DNA from: Curvularia sp. ZM96 | Lineage: Eukaryota; Ascomycota; Dothideomycetes; Pleosporales; Pleosporaceae | NCBI GenBank assembly: GCA_022457065.1 | Contig: JAJGBQ010000005.1 | Location: 1,426,001 to 1,490,000 of the forward strand | Direction: 5' to 3' | DNA: 64,000 nt | Shown here: one piece after another, positions 30,659 to 42,140 of the stretch | Layout of the letters: every line of letters begins with the position of its first letter | Position numbering within the stretch: the first letter of the stretch is position 1 | Program-made: the position numbers and the translations under genes | The notes under the pieces: generated by a model | Told to the model about the DNA's origin: nothing | What the model saw: only the letters and a program-made list of their open reading frames with translations | Database searches by the model: none

Positions 30659-31559
30659 CTATTCCCATTGGGTACCCTTCAGTCGCTGCATCAGATACTC
30701 AACTTCGACTTCCTTGGTCAATGGTATTACCCAATCCTGTCGTTGCGTGTTAATACAGGCACATACTGTGCTCACGGGTAAAACATACCTTGTACATAGC
30801 AACGACAGCATCTGCGTCGACTTTGGACGAGCCACTGGCGCCGAGGTCAGGGTCTGTACCATACGTCTTTGCCTTTAACCTCAGCCTCTCTAGCACCTTC
30901 TTCTCAACAGCAGCATTGGTAATAGCCTCGTCGATGCCCTTGCGATCCTCGTCCTTGATCAGCTTGACAAAGCGCTCGGTTTCCTGCTGGAATTTGGCCT
31001 CGGCAACGAACTTTCCAAAGTGTATCCTTCGCGACAAGGCCTGGATGGTGAGGACGTCGCAGGTGGCAGCGGAGCCATAGTTCTCCCGCGACTCGCCCCT
31101 GTCTTCGTGGTTGGACTGCAGACAGACTGCAGGCAGGATGTGCTTGATGTAGCAGTCCTTGAGCTTTGAGTTCACGTTGACATTGTTGGGGTGGAGGATC
31201 TGGGGGTAATCAATGGGCTTGAGAATCGGTTCCTGGAGGACTTCTGGGAAGAAGGGGTACTCGTCGGGGGACTGGTAGCGGCGGACGAGCGACTGCAGGC
31301 GTTCCTGCTCGCGGAGCATCCAATCAAACAGGCTGGTGCTGGGCTCGCCAATGTCGACGCCCCCAAGGCGGTAGATGGTCTGGTTGAGAGGGAACTGGAC
31401 GCGCTCGATCAGGTGGAAGGTGATTGTGTCTTCCAGACGGCTGGGCCACGGTCAGTCAGTGACTCAGATGCAACGAGAGCAGGCGTACATGAGCTGGAAG
31501 CGGATGTTGGCAAGGTCGAGCGCCTTGGAGACGTCGGAGAGGTCGATGGCAGCGTCCAT
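30659..31559 (-). CDS. aro7: chorismate mutase
   Basis: Three exons in transcript order are 31559-31489, 31440-30789 and 30736-30659, giving 266 residues. The enzyme converts chorismate to prephenate, the first step specific to phenylalanine and tyrosine. It is an all-helical AroQ-type eukaryotic enzyme. Motifs are IRLEDTITFHLIERVQFPLN at the N-terminus (built across the first intron), a SPDEYPFFPEVLQEPILKP loop and the last exon DWVIPLTKEVEVEYLMQRL. The introns are 48 and 52 nt. The yeast enzyme is activated by Trp and inhibited by Tyr; the same residues were not checked here. It lies head-to-head with mdv1 across 368 nt and tail-to-tail with qutE. Confidence 0.95.
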
Positions 31560-31927
31560 GGGGGGCCGGCCGCGGGGGGACTGTGGGATGTAGCCATGGC
31601 TGTCAGCAGCAGCGTCGTGGCCATGAAGCCGTTAGAGACCGAGCATCGGCGGTGGGCTCTCCGTCGGGCGGATGACGCAGCCACAACGGCTGGCAGCATT
31701 GCCGACAGACGACGCATCCAACTAACGTCGCAGCAACACGGCCGACGAGACGTGCAATTCGCATTCCCCGAGCATCACCACGACGCGCTTCACCGCTGGC
31801 CCTTCCCACATGCGCACGCGAGCACTCTTGGGGACGCCGAGATAGATGATGACATAATTACCTAACCACCGAGTCTGCACGCCCGCCTTCCCAGAGACCC
31901 TCCCGCCCCTCACCCACCAGCGCTCGG
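31560..31927. other. shared promoter of chorismate mutase and mdv1
   Basis: A 368-nt GC-rich divergent promoter. The short frames within it are not gene-like. Confidence 0.45.
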
Positions 31928-34074
31928 ATGGCCTCGTCAACCGCCCGCAATGGATCACCAGGCCGCGGGCGATCAACCAGCCCGCGCTCTCCCCGTTACT
32001 CGCAGTCGTTCGCCGACGACCAGCACCCCCAGCAAGAAGAGACGAGCTTCATAGACTCGCTGCCAGACGTACAGCCCCACCGTAATTTCTGCCGCCGCAC
32101 ACTGCCTGATGCTAACCCGCTCGCTAGACCCGCCATCTGCAGGCCTTTGGAAAAAAAGTGACGGCGACTGCTGGCAGCTTGATTGGCGCAGAGGGCGTGA
32201 CCCAGCACTACCAACACGCCATCGGAGAGCTCCATCGTGAGCTGCGGCGGCCCTTGATGCAGCGCTCCGTCTTTTCCTTTGCCCAGACCACACCCCGCGA
32301 GCTCGTGCGCTCTCGCATATCCGTGCCCGAGATCCAGCAGCGCGCCCTCGCCTACATTCCAAACGACCTGCTCGCAAACATTCCCGAAGACAATAGCGAG
32401 TTCTCGCTGTTCCAGGGCTTCGAGGCCTCGCTGCCAGACAAGCCCGACAGCTCCCGCCGAACCAATGCGCGCCACAACGCGAGGGGCCAGCGCCTAATCG
32501 GCGACGGCCTCCTCGACGACGAGGACCCCAATGTCCCGCCCTCGATGCGCAAGCTCAAGAGCCAGCGCAACAGCATGGCCCATCGCCTCGAGATGATGGG
32601 CGTGCGCAAGCACATGTGCGTGGCCGAGATCCACGAGATTGACAACAAGATTGCAAACCTCAACACGATGCGCAAAATGGTTATTGACCGGTTGGCGGGG
32701 CTGGAGCTCGAGGAGGGCGAGCTGGAGCAGGACCTGTTAACTGTGGACAATCAGATTGAGGACTTGCAGGAAGAGCTTGACGATGAGGCAGCCCTGGCGC
32801 CCAAGACGGCAGGCTCGCAAACCAGCGAGGACCAGTCAGAAGGCAAGGGCGAGTTCATGTCCGAATCGATATACCAAAAGATACCGTCGTCGCCCAGGAC
32901 AAAAGGCAAGTCGAAGCGACTTTCTAAGCGCATGTCTATGCCTGTCCTGCACGAGCATCTCCAGTCGGGATCCAAGATTAAGGAACTGCCTGCGCACATG
33001 GAGGCCATCACGGCCATGGACTTTGACGCGCCATGGGGTATGATGGTTACAGCTGCGTTGGACGATACTGTGCGTGTCTGGGACCTAAGTGCTGGACGGT
33101 GCATAGGAATGCTAGAGGGCCATCTCTCTTCGGTACGCTGCCTACAGGTCGAGGACAACATTGTCGCAACTGGCTCCATGGATGCCACGATACGACTATG
33201 GGACCTGAGCAGAGCCGAGTATGCGCCCATGGACAACCGGATAAACAAGCACGACGAGGAAAGCGATGATGGCCTTGCATTCGAAAACTCGGAAGATGCG
33301 CCCCCCGCGCCTCCGTCTACCAGCATGCAGGATTGCCCCATGTTTTCTCTAGAATCACACGTAGACGAAGTTACGGCTCTGCATTTCCGCGGTGACACTC
33401 TGGTTTCTGGTTCTGCCGACAAGACGCTTAGGCAATGGGATCTCGTCAAGGGACGATGTGTGCAAACCTTGGACGTGCTCTGGGCTGCTGCGCAAGCAAC
33501 CGCCGCAAACACGACCAACAGCACATGGAAACAAACTGGACGTACTGCCGACGCCGCTGCTGATTTCGTAGGAGCCATCCAAGTCTTCGACGCTGCACTC
33601 GCCTGCGGTACCGCTGACGGTATGGTGCGCCTGTGGGATCTGCGAAGCGGCCAGGTGCACCGGAGTCTTGTTGGCCACACTGGACCTGTCACCGCTCTGC
33701 AATTCGATGATGTTCATCTTGTCACTGGCAGCGCCGACAGGAGCATTCGCGTAAGTTGAAGTCAGCCCAAGTGCACTTCTATCACTAACCTCGAAATCCA
33801 GATCTGGGATCTCCGAACTGGCGCCATCGCCGACGCGTACGCCTATGACCACCCTGTCACCAGCATGATGTTCGACTCGCGTCGCATTGTCACTGCAGCC
33901 GGCGAGGACGTGGTCAAGGTCTACGATAAGACAGATGGAAGACATTGGGACTGCGGACCCGGTGCCAACGAAGAGGACACGACAAAGCACTCGATTATCG
34001 AGCACGTCAGGATCAAGGACGGCTATCTTGTAGAAGGGCGCAAAGACGGTACAGTCGGTATTTGGTCATGTTAG
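31928..34074 (+). CDS. mdv1: mitochondrial division protein 1 (MDV1/CAF4 type)
   Basis: Three exons (31928-32068, 32128-33750, 33802-34074) give 678 residues. Mdv1 bridges the outer-membrane receptor Fis1 and the dynamin Dnm1 during mitochondrial fission. The N-terminal part holds the TRHLQAFGKKV segment right after the first splice. A long coiled coil (about residues 187-268) carries MRKLKSQRNSMAHRLEMMG and IDNQIEDLQEEL-like heptads. A WD40 propeller fills residues 336-678, with repeated VRVWDLSAG, IRLWDLSR, LRQWDLVKG, VRLWDLRSG and IWDLRTG strands. The last repeat ends GTVGIWSC. Length and order match the family. The first donor GTACAG was chosen over a stronger-looking GTAATT because only it keeps frame. 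Confidence 0.9.
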
Positions 34075-34602
34075 AGATAGAAGACGGAGGCAATGGGCAG
34101 GGGTGGATGTATATACGATTAGAGTGTACACATACACAGCCAGGCATGGGCATGGTGTTGTACGACTAGGAGTTGCTTTTAGCCTCATCTACTGTATTCT
34201 GAACGCTCAATGGTGCGCATTTGAACAGAGGATACCATGTCTGTAAAAATAGCATTCTAGTTTTTAGTGTTGGATAGCGTGTGTGTAACGGTCATGAACA
34301 AGTGGTCCGTCTGCCAAGGATACGACGATCGTCCGTCAAGCTCCGACCTGAGCCATCTAGCGCGGATTATTGATGGTGACAGTGACGTAACCCAGCATCC
34401 ACCAAACATTTCCGCGTTTTCCAGCATTCTTCCTTGCCCGCCTCTCACGCAACCGTGACATATCCGAATTGCATTCGCTTGTCCTTCCGTATGATATCTC
34501 AACCCTAAATCTGCAATTGTCTTTCAATTGCTGGTACAGCTGTCCCTAGTACCAGCTTCACTCCTGATTCCCGCTGCATCACTGCGTTTCCGACCTTCCG
34601 CA
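34075..34602. other. intergenic; promoter of the NADH dehydrogenase gene
   Basis: About 530 nt between two genes on the same strand. No gene or repeat was recognised. Confidence 0.4.
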
Positions 34603-36712
34603 ATGCTACCACGGCACGCCTCATCGCTTTCGCGCGGGTTCAATGCCACTTCCAGATCTTCCCTCCTATGCAGGAGACTGCCTCGAGCTCCGACATCTCA
34701 ATTCCGCACCTCCTTCAGCAATGGCAGCCCGGCTGCTGCATCCAAACGCGCTACCCTACAACCCTCATCTTTGAGCAAGCAGTATCCCACCGCTGTCTTC
34801 ATACGAAACCAGTCTAAAAGAGTGCACCCCGCAGAGAGGTCATGGCTTGCACGATACACATACAGGACAATAGCCACGCTCGGCTCCTTTGTACTCGTGA
34901 GCGGCGTTCTCGTCGTCGCATTCTTCGTCTACGATGCGTATACCTACAACGAGGACCCGGTTACGGTGGACCTACCTGTGTCAGAACTTGCTTTGAATCC
35001 GCGGCGAGGCGGGCCGAAGAACCTACCAATCGCCAATCACTTCGTTGACGATGACGAGAGCCCCGAGAACAAACAACTCAAGCACAAGCCCAAGCTGGTT
35101 ATCTTGGGTACAGGTTGGGGAAGTGTCGCACTGTTGAAGCAGCTGCACGAAGACGACTATCACGTCACTGTAATTTCGCCATCCAATACTTTTCTCTTTA
35201 CACCCATGCTGCCGTCTGCAACGGTGGGTACGCTGGAACTACGATCGCTTGTCGAGCCTGTTCGCAGAATTGTCAGGAGAGTGCGTGGACATTTCCTCAA
35301 AGCAAAGGCTGAAGATGTCGAGTTCTCAGAGAAGCTTGTCGAGTGCTCAGCCGTGGATGCCGAAGGCAAGGAACAGCGCTTCTATGTCCCGTACGACAAG
35401 TTGGTGATTGGCGTTGGATCCGTCTCCAATTCGCACGGTGTAAAAGGCTTGGAACACTGCCATTTCCTCAAGGACATTAGCGATGCCAGGATTATCCGCA
35501 ATCAAGTGGTTAAGAACCTCGAGAATGCTTGCCTGCCGACAACGTCAGATGAGGAGAGGCGACGGCTCCTGTCTTTTGTAGTTTGTGGTGGAGGACCCAC
35601 TGGTGTAGAGTTCGCGGCCGAGCTCTTCGACATGCTCAACGAGGACCTTTGCAAGCTCTACCCAAAACTTCTACGAAACGAGATTTCCGTCCATGTAATC
35701 CAATCACGCGGTCACATCCTGAACACCTACGATGAGGCTCTGTCACAGTATGCCGAGCAAAGATTCGCTCACGACTCTGTTGACATCCTGACCAACTCCC
35801 GTGTCAAGGAGGTCCAGTCCGACCGAATTCTCTTCTCACAAAAGGACGAGAACGGCAAGATAGTCACCAAGGAAATCCCCATGGGCTTTTGTCTATGGTC
35901 TACCGGTGTTGCTCAGACAGACTTCTGCAAGCGACTTGCTGCTAAGCTCGATGGTCAGAACAACAGGCATGCTCTAGAAACAGACACGCATTTGCGCCTC
36001 AACGGAGCACCACTTGGGGATGTATACGCCATCGGCGACTGCGCAACTGTGCAAAACAACGTCTCGGACCACATTGTCAATTTCCTCCGTAGTACAGCCT
36101 GGGAAAAGGGCAAGGATCCCGAAAGCCTTCACATCTCTTACTCAGACTGGCGGGGCATCGCCAAGCGCGTGAAGCAGCGATTCCCCCAGGCAGCCAATCA
36201 CCTCCGCCGCCTGGATAAGCTCTTTGAACAATACGACAAGGACAAGTCTGGCACTCTCGACTTCGGCGAGCTTAGAGAGCTACTCTTCCAGATCGACTCC
36301 AAGCTTACTTCACTTCCCGCCACGGCTCAGCGTGCTAACCAGCAGGGCGAGTACCTCGGTCGCAAGTTCAACAAGATAGCCCAAGCTGCGCCTGGTATGG
36401 CCATGAATAATGTCGACTATGGCGATTTGGACGACGCAGTCTACAAGGCATTTGAGTACAAGCACTTGGGCTCCTTGGCCTACATCGGCAACGCAGCAAT
36501 CTTCGACTACAACGGCTATGGACTCAGTGGAGGCTTATTGGCTGTTTACCTGTGGAGAGGAGTGTATTTCGCCCAGAGTGTCAGCTTCCGAACAAGGTGT
36601 TTGCTTGCCATGGACTGGACCAAGAGAGCGCTTTTTGGACGAGGTGAGTTGTGTTGTCTGATAAATAGATCTGGTTGGGAACTAACGTGCTTCAGATTTG
36701 ATGAACTTTTAA
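34603..36712 (+). CDS. nde1: external alternative NADH dehydrogenase with EF-hand
   Basis: Two exons (34603-36643, 36696-36712) give 685 residues. It is a type II, rotenone-insensitive NADH:ubiquinone oxidoreductase of the inner mitochondrial membrane facing the intermembrane space. The N-terminus is a Ser/Arg-rich presequence, followed by a membrane anchor at about residues 90-110. The first dinucleotide fold is LVILGTGWGSVALLK (about 165-180), the second FVVCGGGPTGVEFAAEL (about 325-340). VYAIGDCAT follows. An EF-hand loop, DKDKSGTLDFGE, sits near residue 545, as in calcium-regulated fungal external enzymes. The tiny last exon encodes DLMNF, the family's usual C-terminus. The ATG at 34603 is the first in frame; the frame is open further only from a TTG. 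Confidence 0.93.
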
Positions 36713-37235
36713 CCCATGTACGGCTTCTTGCGCATTGTTGCCAGCGATAGATTCGAGGTTAGAACCGGCACATGAGCCTTTCTTGTATTGACTTTTCAAG
36801 ATACCATCACTGGATGCTGGTCGGTAATAATTGTGTATATGGAATTATATTTGGCTTGTTCTTTCCGTCTCTCATTCCTTCTCGTTTTCTCGTGGTCGCT
36901 GATATACCCGAGTTTACTGCGACACTGAGATAAGACGATATCGCGGGTTTACCTCCCATGCTGTACCTGTGCTTTTACAAGTACGGTAGCTTTTACAGAT
37001 ACTCACGCTTGCATAGAAACCTCCAGGCTCCCTCTACTACGCTTCCAACCACCTTTTCCTCTCTCTGCTAACCTCTCTGAGTGCGACAGATTTCTTTCTC
37101 ATGCAACTCTAGCATTTCCGTGTCCAGCTGGATACCATCGCACGTACATTTCTGCAAAACCCAAAGTACAAGATGTCCAATCCGCAGCAAGAGCACATGA
37201 CTCCAGATTTTCCAACCCAAGAATACGTCTAGCAG
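36713..37235. other. intergenic, convergent 3' ends
   Basis: About 520 nt between the NADH dehydrogenase (+) and F-box (-) stops. A C/T-rich tract with a CTAAC and a following ACAG (about 37050-37090) looks like an intron end or a leader. A 19-codon ATG frame lies at 37173-37232. Neither is enough to call a gene. Confidence 0.35.
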
Positions 37236-38069
37236 TCACCCTGTGCGATCGAAAGCCTCAAAGTTAAGAGACAGCGCCGAGTAGCAACCCATGCGCCACT
37301 CCAGCAAAACACTTCCATCTCCTCTTTCCTGCGCGACCTTATCCGCCTTCATGACCCCCCGCAATTCCTCAATCACATCATACATCCGGACGCCCCTTTC
37401 CCGTTCGACCCTTACATATCGTTCCATCCACTCCAAGTCGCTCCCTCTCTCCTGGATATTCGCATACTCAGTATTCCAAACGGCGCCGTGCACACACCGG
37501 ACCTCGACGCTCTTGGTGAATGGCTGGGTCAGATACCCATTTCCTATCTCGTTTTCTTCCATGTCAATCATGGCTTCGAACGCTGCTGGACGCATCCTCG
37601 TCCGGATCCAGATGCCCATCTCACCTTTCGCTACGTCACCAACTCCACCCGTCAAGCTGTAAGCATGCTGTGCTAGCAGCGGGTGGAGATGAGGGACCAG
37701 GGCTCGAAGCAAATCGCTGTGTACGGCTTCTTGCCAGAAAAAGTAGTCATCCGAGGGGCTGAGCAAGAAGAGTGAGCCAAGGAGGTGCTGCTTAGTGTGG
37801 ATTTGGATCGAGTGTGCGATATCACGTATGGGTTGGGGCAGGAGAGCGTGAGATGGTGACGGTTGAGGTTCGGAACAGAGTTTCGTATGTGAGGATGAGA
37901 GAGTAGACTGCGCATGGGGATCTGGCAACGGGCGTAATCGAGCGGGTAGGTTGGCGAGAAGGATTGTGTGCCAGGAGCGAGATACAGAGAAGCATTTGCT
38001 CAAATCTGTGTAGGGCAGGAAAGAAAGGATTTCCACGAGGAGCTCGGGGAGGAGCAAAACTGGATGCAT
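37236..38069 (-). CDS. F-box domain protein
   Basis: A single exon of 277 residues. The N-terminus LLPELLVEILSFLPYTDLSKCFSVSRSWHTIL is a typical F-box, which binds Skp1 and recruits substrates to an SCF ubiquitin ligase. The rest has no recognised substrate-binding repeat. A linker rich in Ser/Pro and His follows (about 45-80), then a region with QPFTKSVEVRCVHGAVW and a charged helix VRVERERGVRMYDVIEELRG. The target is unknown. The start ATG at 38069 directly precedes the box. Confidence 0.75.
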   Translation of the reverse strand: MHPVLLLPELLVEILSFLPYTDLSKCFSVSRSWHTILLANLPARLRPLPDPHAQSTLSSSHTKLCSEPQPSPSHALLPQPIRDIAHSIQIHTKQHLLGSLFLLSPSDDYFFWQEAVHSDLLRALVPHLHPLLAQHAYSLTGGVGDVAKGEMGIWIRTRMRPAAFEAMIDMEENEIGNGYLTQPFTKSVEVRCVHGAVWNTEYANIQERGSDLEWMERYVRVERERGVRMYDVIEELRGVMKADKVAQERGDGSVLLEWRMGCYSALSLNFEAFDRTG

Positions 38070-38500
38070 GATGGTTTACTCAGTGGAAATATCCATGCAC
38101 ACTTTGTATAACTACAAATCTATCTTTTGTCTCACGGCAAAAGCCACTATATACCCAATGCGAAAGCTGATCAGTAAGAGCTCCTCGCATCCCTCTAAAC
38201 ATAGTAAGCGCTCCATCTAAAACCTAACCAAACCAGTGGAAATACTAATCACAAACACGGATAATATAAGCCCCCCTCAAATCCTTTTCAGCTTCCCCAA
38301 CCATCCGCCAACTACCTAAATGCCAATGCTGATGTGATCCTTAGTCCCACGCTGTGATTGGAAGGATAAGCCGGATACAGCACGCCATGGTATCCTAAAC
38401 TTGCGCCATCCGGATTTTCCTTTACATACACACATAGTACCCTTCTTAGTCCCCAATCAGCCCCACCGCTTAAAGTCATCTGTAACCCCCATGTGAGACT
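38070..38500. other. intergenic
   Basis: About 430 nt upstream of the F-box gene and downstream of the DUF1772 gene, both on the minus strand. AT-rich; nothing was recognised. Confidence 0.4.
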
Positions 38501-39154
38501 CTACGCCAACGCCCCCATCAACCCCACCATACCTCCCGTGGCAATCGCCACCGCCCTTAACATATTCAATTTAGCAAACTTCTCCAGCAGCTCTCTAACC
38601 TCCCTATCCTCCTCCTCACTGCTCTCCCTCTGCGTCTTCTCCTGCGGCCCACTCAGATCCCGCCACTGACTAACATCCTGCTTGCTATCCACCGAGTCAT
38701 CCGCCGTGCGCGCGTCTAGCCCCTTCTCCTCGCGGTACTCCGCAGACTTTGCACTGCGACTTCCGCCCAGTTCCTCATTCTTCGCTATCAGAGTGAAGTT
38801 TGTCGGGATCATGAGCCCGCTGGTTATCGGGGCTATGCTGATGCAGAGCACGGCGGCTAGAGCGTAGTACCCGGACTTGCCCTGGCTGGCGGCACCGAGG
38901 ATGCTGCTGAGGGAGTTCCGGCTGGAGGCGGAAAGGGAGGAATAACAGAGGTAGGCGAAACCGGCGCCGGAGAGCATGCCGGCGGTGGGGAAGACGTGGG
39001 AGCCCCGGGAGAAGAGCCATCGGACCATGGGCAGGGAGCGGGATGCAGGCTGCGATTTTACGGTGGGTATGTCGAAGAGGGAGAAGGAGGCGATCCCGCC
39101 GGAGGCGATGAGCGCGGTGGATATGCTGAGGACTTCGAGGATGTGGTCCGACAT
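38501..39154 (-). CDS. DUF1772 family membrane protein
   Basis: A single exon of 217 residues. Hydrophobic spans lie near residues 5-30, 55-75, 90-115 and 195-215. The segments GGIASFSLFDIPTV, PTAGMLSGAGFAYLCY and ISIAPITSGLMIPTNFTLI fit the DUF1772 pattern (small-residue-rich helix, then a P-T and a PTN motif). Some DUF1772 proteins in fungal clusters are anthrone oxygenases, but most members are uncharacterised, and no polyketide gene lies nearby. A charged, Ser/Glu-rich loop (about 125-190) precedes the last helix. Confidence 0.7.
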   Translation of the reverse strand: MSDHILEVLSISTALIASGGIASFSLFDIPTVKSQPASRSLPMVRWLFSRGSHVFPTAGMLSGAGFAYLCYSSLSASSRNSLSSILGAASQGKSGYYALAAVLCISIAPITSGLMIPTNFTLIAKNEELGGSRSAKSAEYREEKGLDARTADDSVDSKQDVSQWRDLSGPQEKTQRESSEEEDREVRELLEKFAKLNMLRAVAIATGGMVGLMGALA

Positions 39155-39847
39155 GGTGGATGGTGCGGGTTGGGTTTTTTGGTTGTGAAGTTGAGATAGA
39201 GTTTGAAAACTGGAGTTGGTACAAATACTACGAGGAGTTCAATTGCTTTCTGTCTAGAGAGAATATGGTTTGTATCTGGAGAATCCTTATTGTTGATATA
39301 TGTACATGAATACTGCTCCAAACCAGGCATGTAATGCGCGTTCCACGGGCTCCGTTGGTGGTGAGAATGATGTCATGGTGGACTAGCGGCGTCGACTACA
39401 TCACACCTGTCGCAGCTCGCTGGACCAACACCTATGGGCACTTTTGGTGGAGAATTGTTGGCAACGCATTTTATTTTCTCATGTTGAGCTCATGACTGCG
39501 TTGTCGTGTTTCATAGACGCCCAACATGTCACAAATCCTGAAAAGTTGCTCAGATCGATTGCTGGTTTGCCCAACTTGCCGATCCATTACATTGGTGAAA
39601 TAAGAGGAGGATATGTCATACGATAGTAGCGCATTCTGTTCTACTATTCCTCTATAGCTTAGCTGGATGAGTATTCGTATTACATGCCTCTCATTTCAAG
39701 TGAATAGTACCAAAATCCGCGAAACGGTAGGAGTCTTGACATCACTACGAGAGGGACGCGGGTACAACTTATACCTTAGCAGACCTTTCCACATACAAGT
39801 ACTATCAAGTATCTACGGTACACGATTCAAGCAAATGAGATAGAAGG
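39155..39847. other. intergenic
   Basis: About 690 nt between two minus-strand genes. No tRNA, repeat or gene was recognised. Confidence 0.4.
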
Positions 39848-42140
39848 TTAGATAACACGCTTCTGATCTCTTGTAGGAACTCTTTTCAATAGTCTACGAA
39901 CTGCACGAGCTGTACGTGAATTATGCCTGACAGATACAGCATGCTTTGTCTCGTTTTGCAAAGCTAAGAGTTTCTCACCGCAACGAATAGTCCATGGGTG
40001 CTGTGAGCCTAGCGTCTGCACAAAGCCATTGTATGCTCGTTGGTAGAGCGGCTCAGCTTCTTCATGGCGCTCCAATGTGCGTAAAAGGTCGGCGAGGGTC
40101 CATACAGCCAAAAATGTGTGTGGATGTCGTTTTCCTAGCTCCTTCTCTCTCCCCGTTAGCGCTCGCCGGGTCAGCTTCTCTGCCTCATCGTACTTCCCCT
40201 GACCATGTAGCACAATCGCTAGGTTGCCTACGCCAAATAGTGTGTATGGGTGATGCTCTCCCCACGCTTTTTCTAATTCTGCAAGCACTCGCCAGCCTAA
40301 CTTTTCCGCCTCATCGTATTTTTCTTGATACCCTAAGTCTATTAATAGGTTGTGCATGCTCTGCAGTGTGTCTTCGTGGTGTTCTCCTAGGATCTTTTCC
40401 CTCGCTGCTAGAATTTGCCGATCTAGCTTCTCTGCCTCCTCGTACTTCTTCCGCTGCCGCTGCACTGAAGCTAGATTACTCACACATGCCAGCGTCCGCC
40501 GGTCATATGGACTAAATATGCGCTCTAGAGTTGCCACAGCATTCGTTGCGACAGCTTGCGCTATCTCGTAACCCCCCTTCTGACTTATGTACCATACAGC
40601 ATTCGTGAGAATCTTTGCCCATGCCTCCGCCGTCTCTTTACACTCTGGCTCACTAGTGAACAAAGGCTCAACATGTGGAAGTAATCTCTGGCACTCTTCC
40701 CAGGTCTCGTAGTTGCCGCTAGGGAATTCACGTGCTAGAAGCTGTATAAAATAGCCCCTCCACTGGTCTACTTTACCAAACGAGGATAGCCACACTCGCG
40801 TGCAGAACTGCACTAAGGCATGCATTTCACATGCACCCTTGTCCGGCAGTACGGTAACTAGAGAGTATTCGTACAGTATATCGAGGTCGTTATCAAATGA
40901 AGAATCAGCCTTGCTCAGGTCGTTCTCTGTCTCTGCACCTGCTGAATTCCTGCCGTAGTTCCGTAATGTCTTTTCTGGAATCTCTTGAGGGTTAAAGAAG
41001 CTCATGAGCGATAGCAGGTCCGCCGCCGAGGGCCTTTCGTGCCGGATGCGCTCAAATGACATCTGCCATGTCGTTACTACTGAGTTCGCCGCGGTCCTAT
41101 CTCGCCGTAGGTCGCCGGCGTCGCAGTTAAGCAGGCTTTCTCGCCGCTCGTCGTTCGCGCGGAATTCGCGTATATAGCTCGAGATGGTCATGCGCGCTCG
41201 CCGATCGATGTAGGCAGCAGCTTGGGTAATTGCAAGAGGCATATGGTCAAGAATGCGCACCAGCTCAATAGCGTCACTTTGATCAGCTGGAACAGTGGAG
41301 AGCTTATTGAGGAGAAGCTCCAGCCCTTGGCTCTCATCCATGGATAGGACCTCCTTGATATTGTGGTAGCCGCCTGCCAGCCTGGATGCTGCGTCCCGGC
41401 TTCGCGATGTGATCAATATGGACCCATTGCGGCTCTGAGGGAGGTAATCCACAAGAGGAGTCCATGGCCCTCCGACAGCCTTATCCTGTCCCATTCGTGG
41501 AAAGAACGTATCTATGTCATCGGCATTGTCTATCACCATAAACCATCGGCCGTTGGCCTCGTTAGATAGCCAGTCACTGACAAGCCGCAGGACATCGGCT
41601 TTTGGGTCCTGGGGGTCCAGGAGCTGCAGCTTCTCTGCGATGCCTCGGTACGCTTCTTCGAAGCGCGCCCGAGTACTGGCATGCACCCAGAAAACGTAGG
41701 CGTCTGGCGCGACATCGCGGACCTGGTGGGCATGCTGGATTGCAAGCTGCGACTTGCTGTGCGCTGTCAGCACTCTTGTCTATCGATATTGAAGCAGACG
41801 TCGGATCAAGGTCGACGTCAACTTACGCACCCCACTCCGCCAAGGCCCACCAGGGCCGCTCGAGCACCTGGTCTTGCGCACTTATCGCGCACCCACGCAA
41901 TGATATCTGGCCGGTCAACGAAGTCGGGATCTGGTGCGAACGGCACTGTGGAGAAGGGCTTGTGCGGCCGGTCAGATCTGTCTGTGTGAATGTCTCAGCG
42001 TAGTTGTTTCAGCCGCTATCGCTGCACCACCTACCGCGGCCTGGCTGATATGCAAAGTTGAAGTTGGTCGTTCCCCCTGCTGCGTTGTACGTGCCCGGGA
42101 CCACGATACGTCCACCGATGTTTCCTTGGAAGGTGCTCAT
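39848..42140 (-). CDS. NLR-type receptor: short N-terminal motif, NB-ARC, TPR repeats
   Basis: Three exons in transcript order are 42140-42035, 41981-41831 and 41756-39848, giving 721 residues. The P-loop is built across an intron: ALVGLGGVGKSQLAIQHA (about residues 77-95). A Walker B-like WFMVIDNADD, a sensor-like GSILITSRSRDA and a DHMPLAITQAAAYI motif complete an NB-ARC/STAND ATPase. From about residue 500 to 670 run four kinesin-light-chain-type tetratricopeptide repeats of 42 residues (AEKLDRQILAAREKILGEHH and similar). Such proteins are the fungal counterparts of NLR immune/incompatibility receptors. Unlike many, it has no large effector domain. Exon 1 encodes just 35 residues, Gly/Asn-rich (GNIGGRIVVPGTYNAAGG, ending TTNFNF). 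Introns are 53 and 74 nt. The first two exons are a splice model, well supported by frame and the restored P-loop. Confidence 0.85.

Noticed and set aside
32751..33692. 313-codon frame opposite the MDV1 WD40 region
   Set aside because: It is the antisense of WD40 repeats; GC-rich third positions keep it open.
39640..39720. Sequence resembling a tRNA start (TAGCTTAGCTGGATGAG)
   Set aside because: No matching acceptor stem, anticodon arm or TTCGA-type T-loop could be paired.
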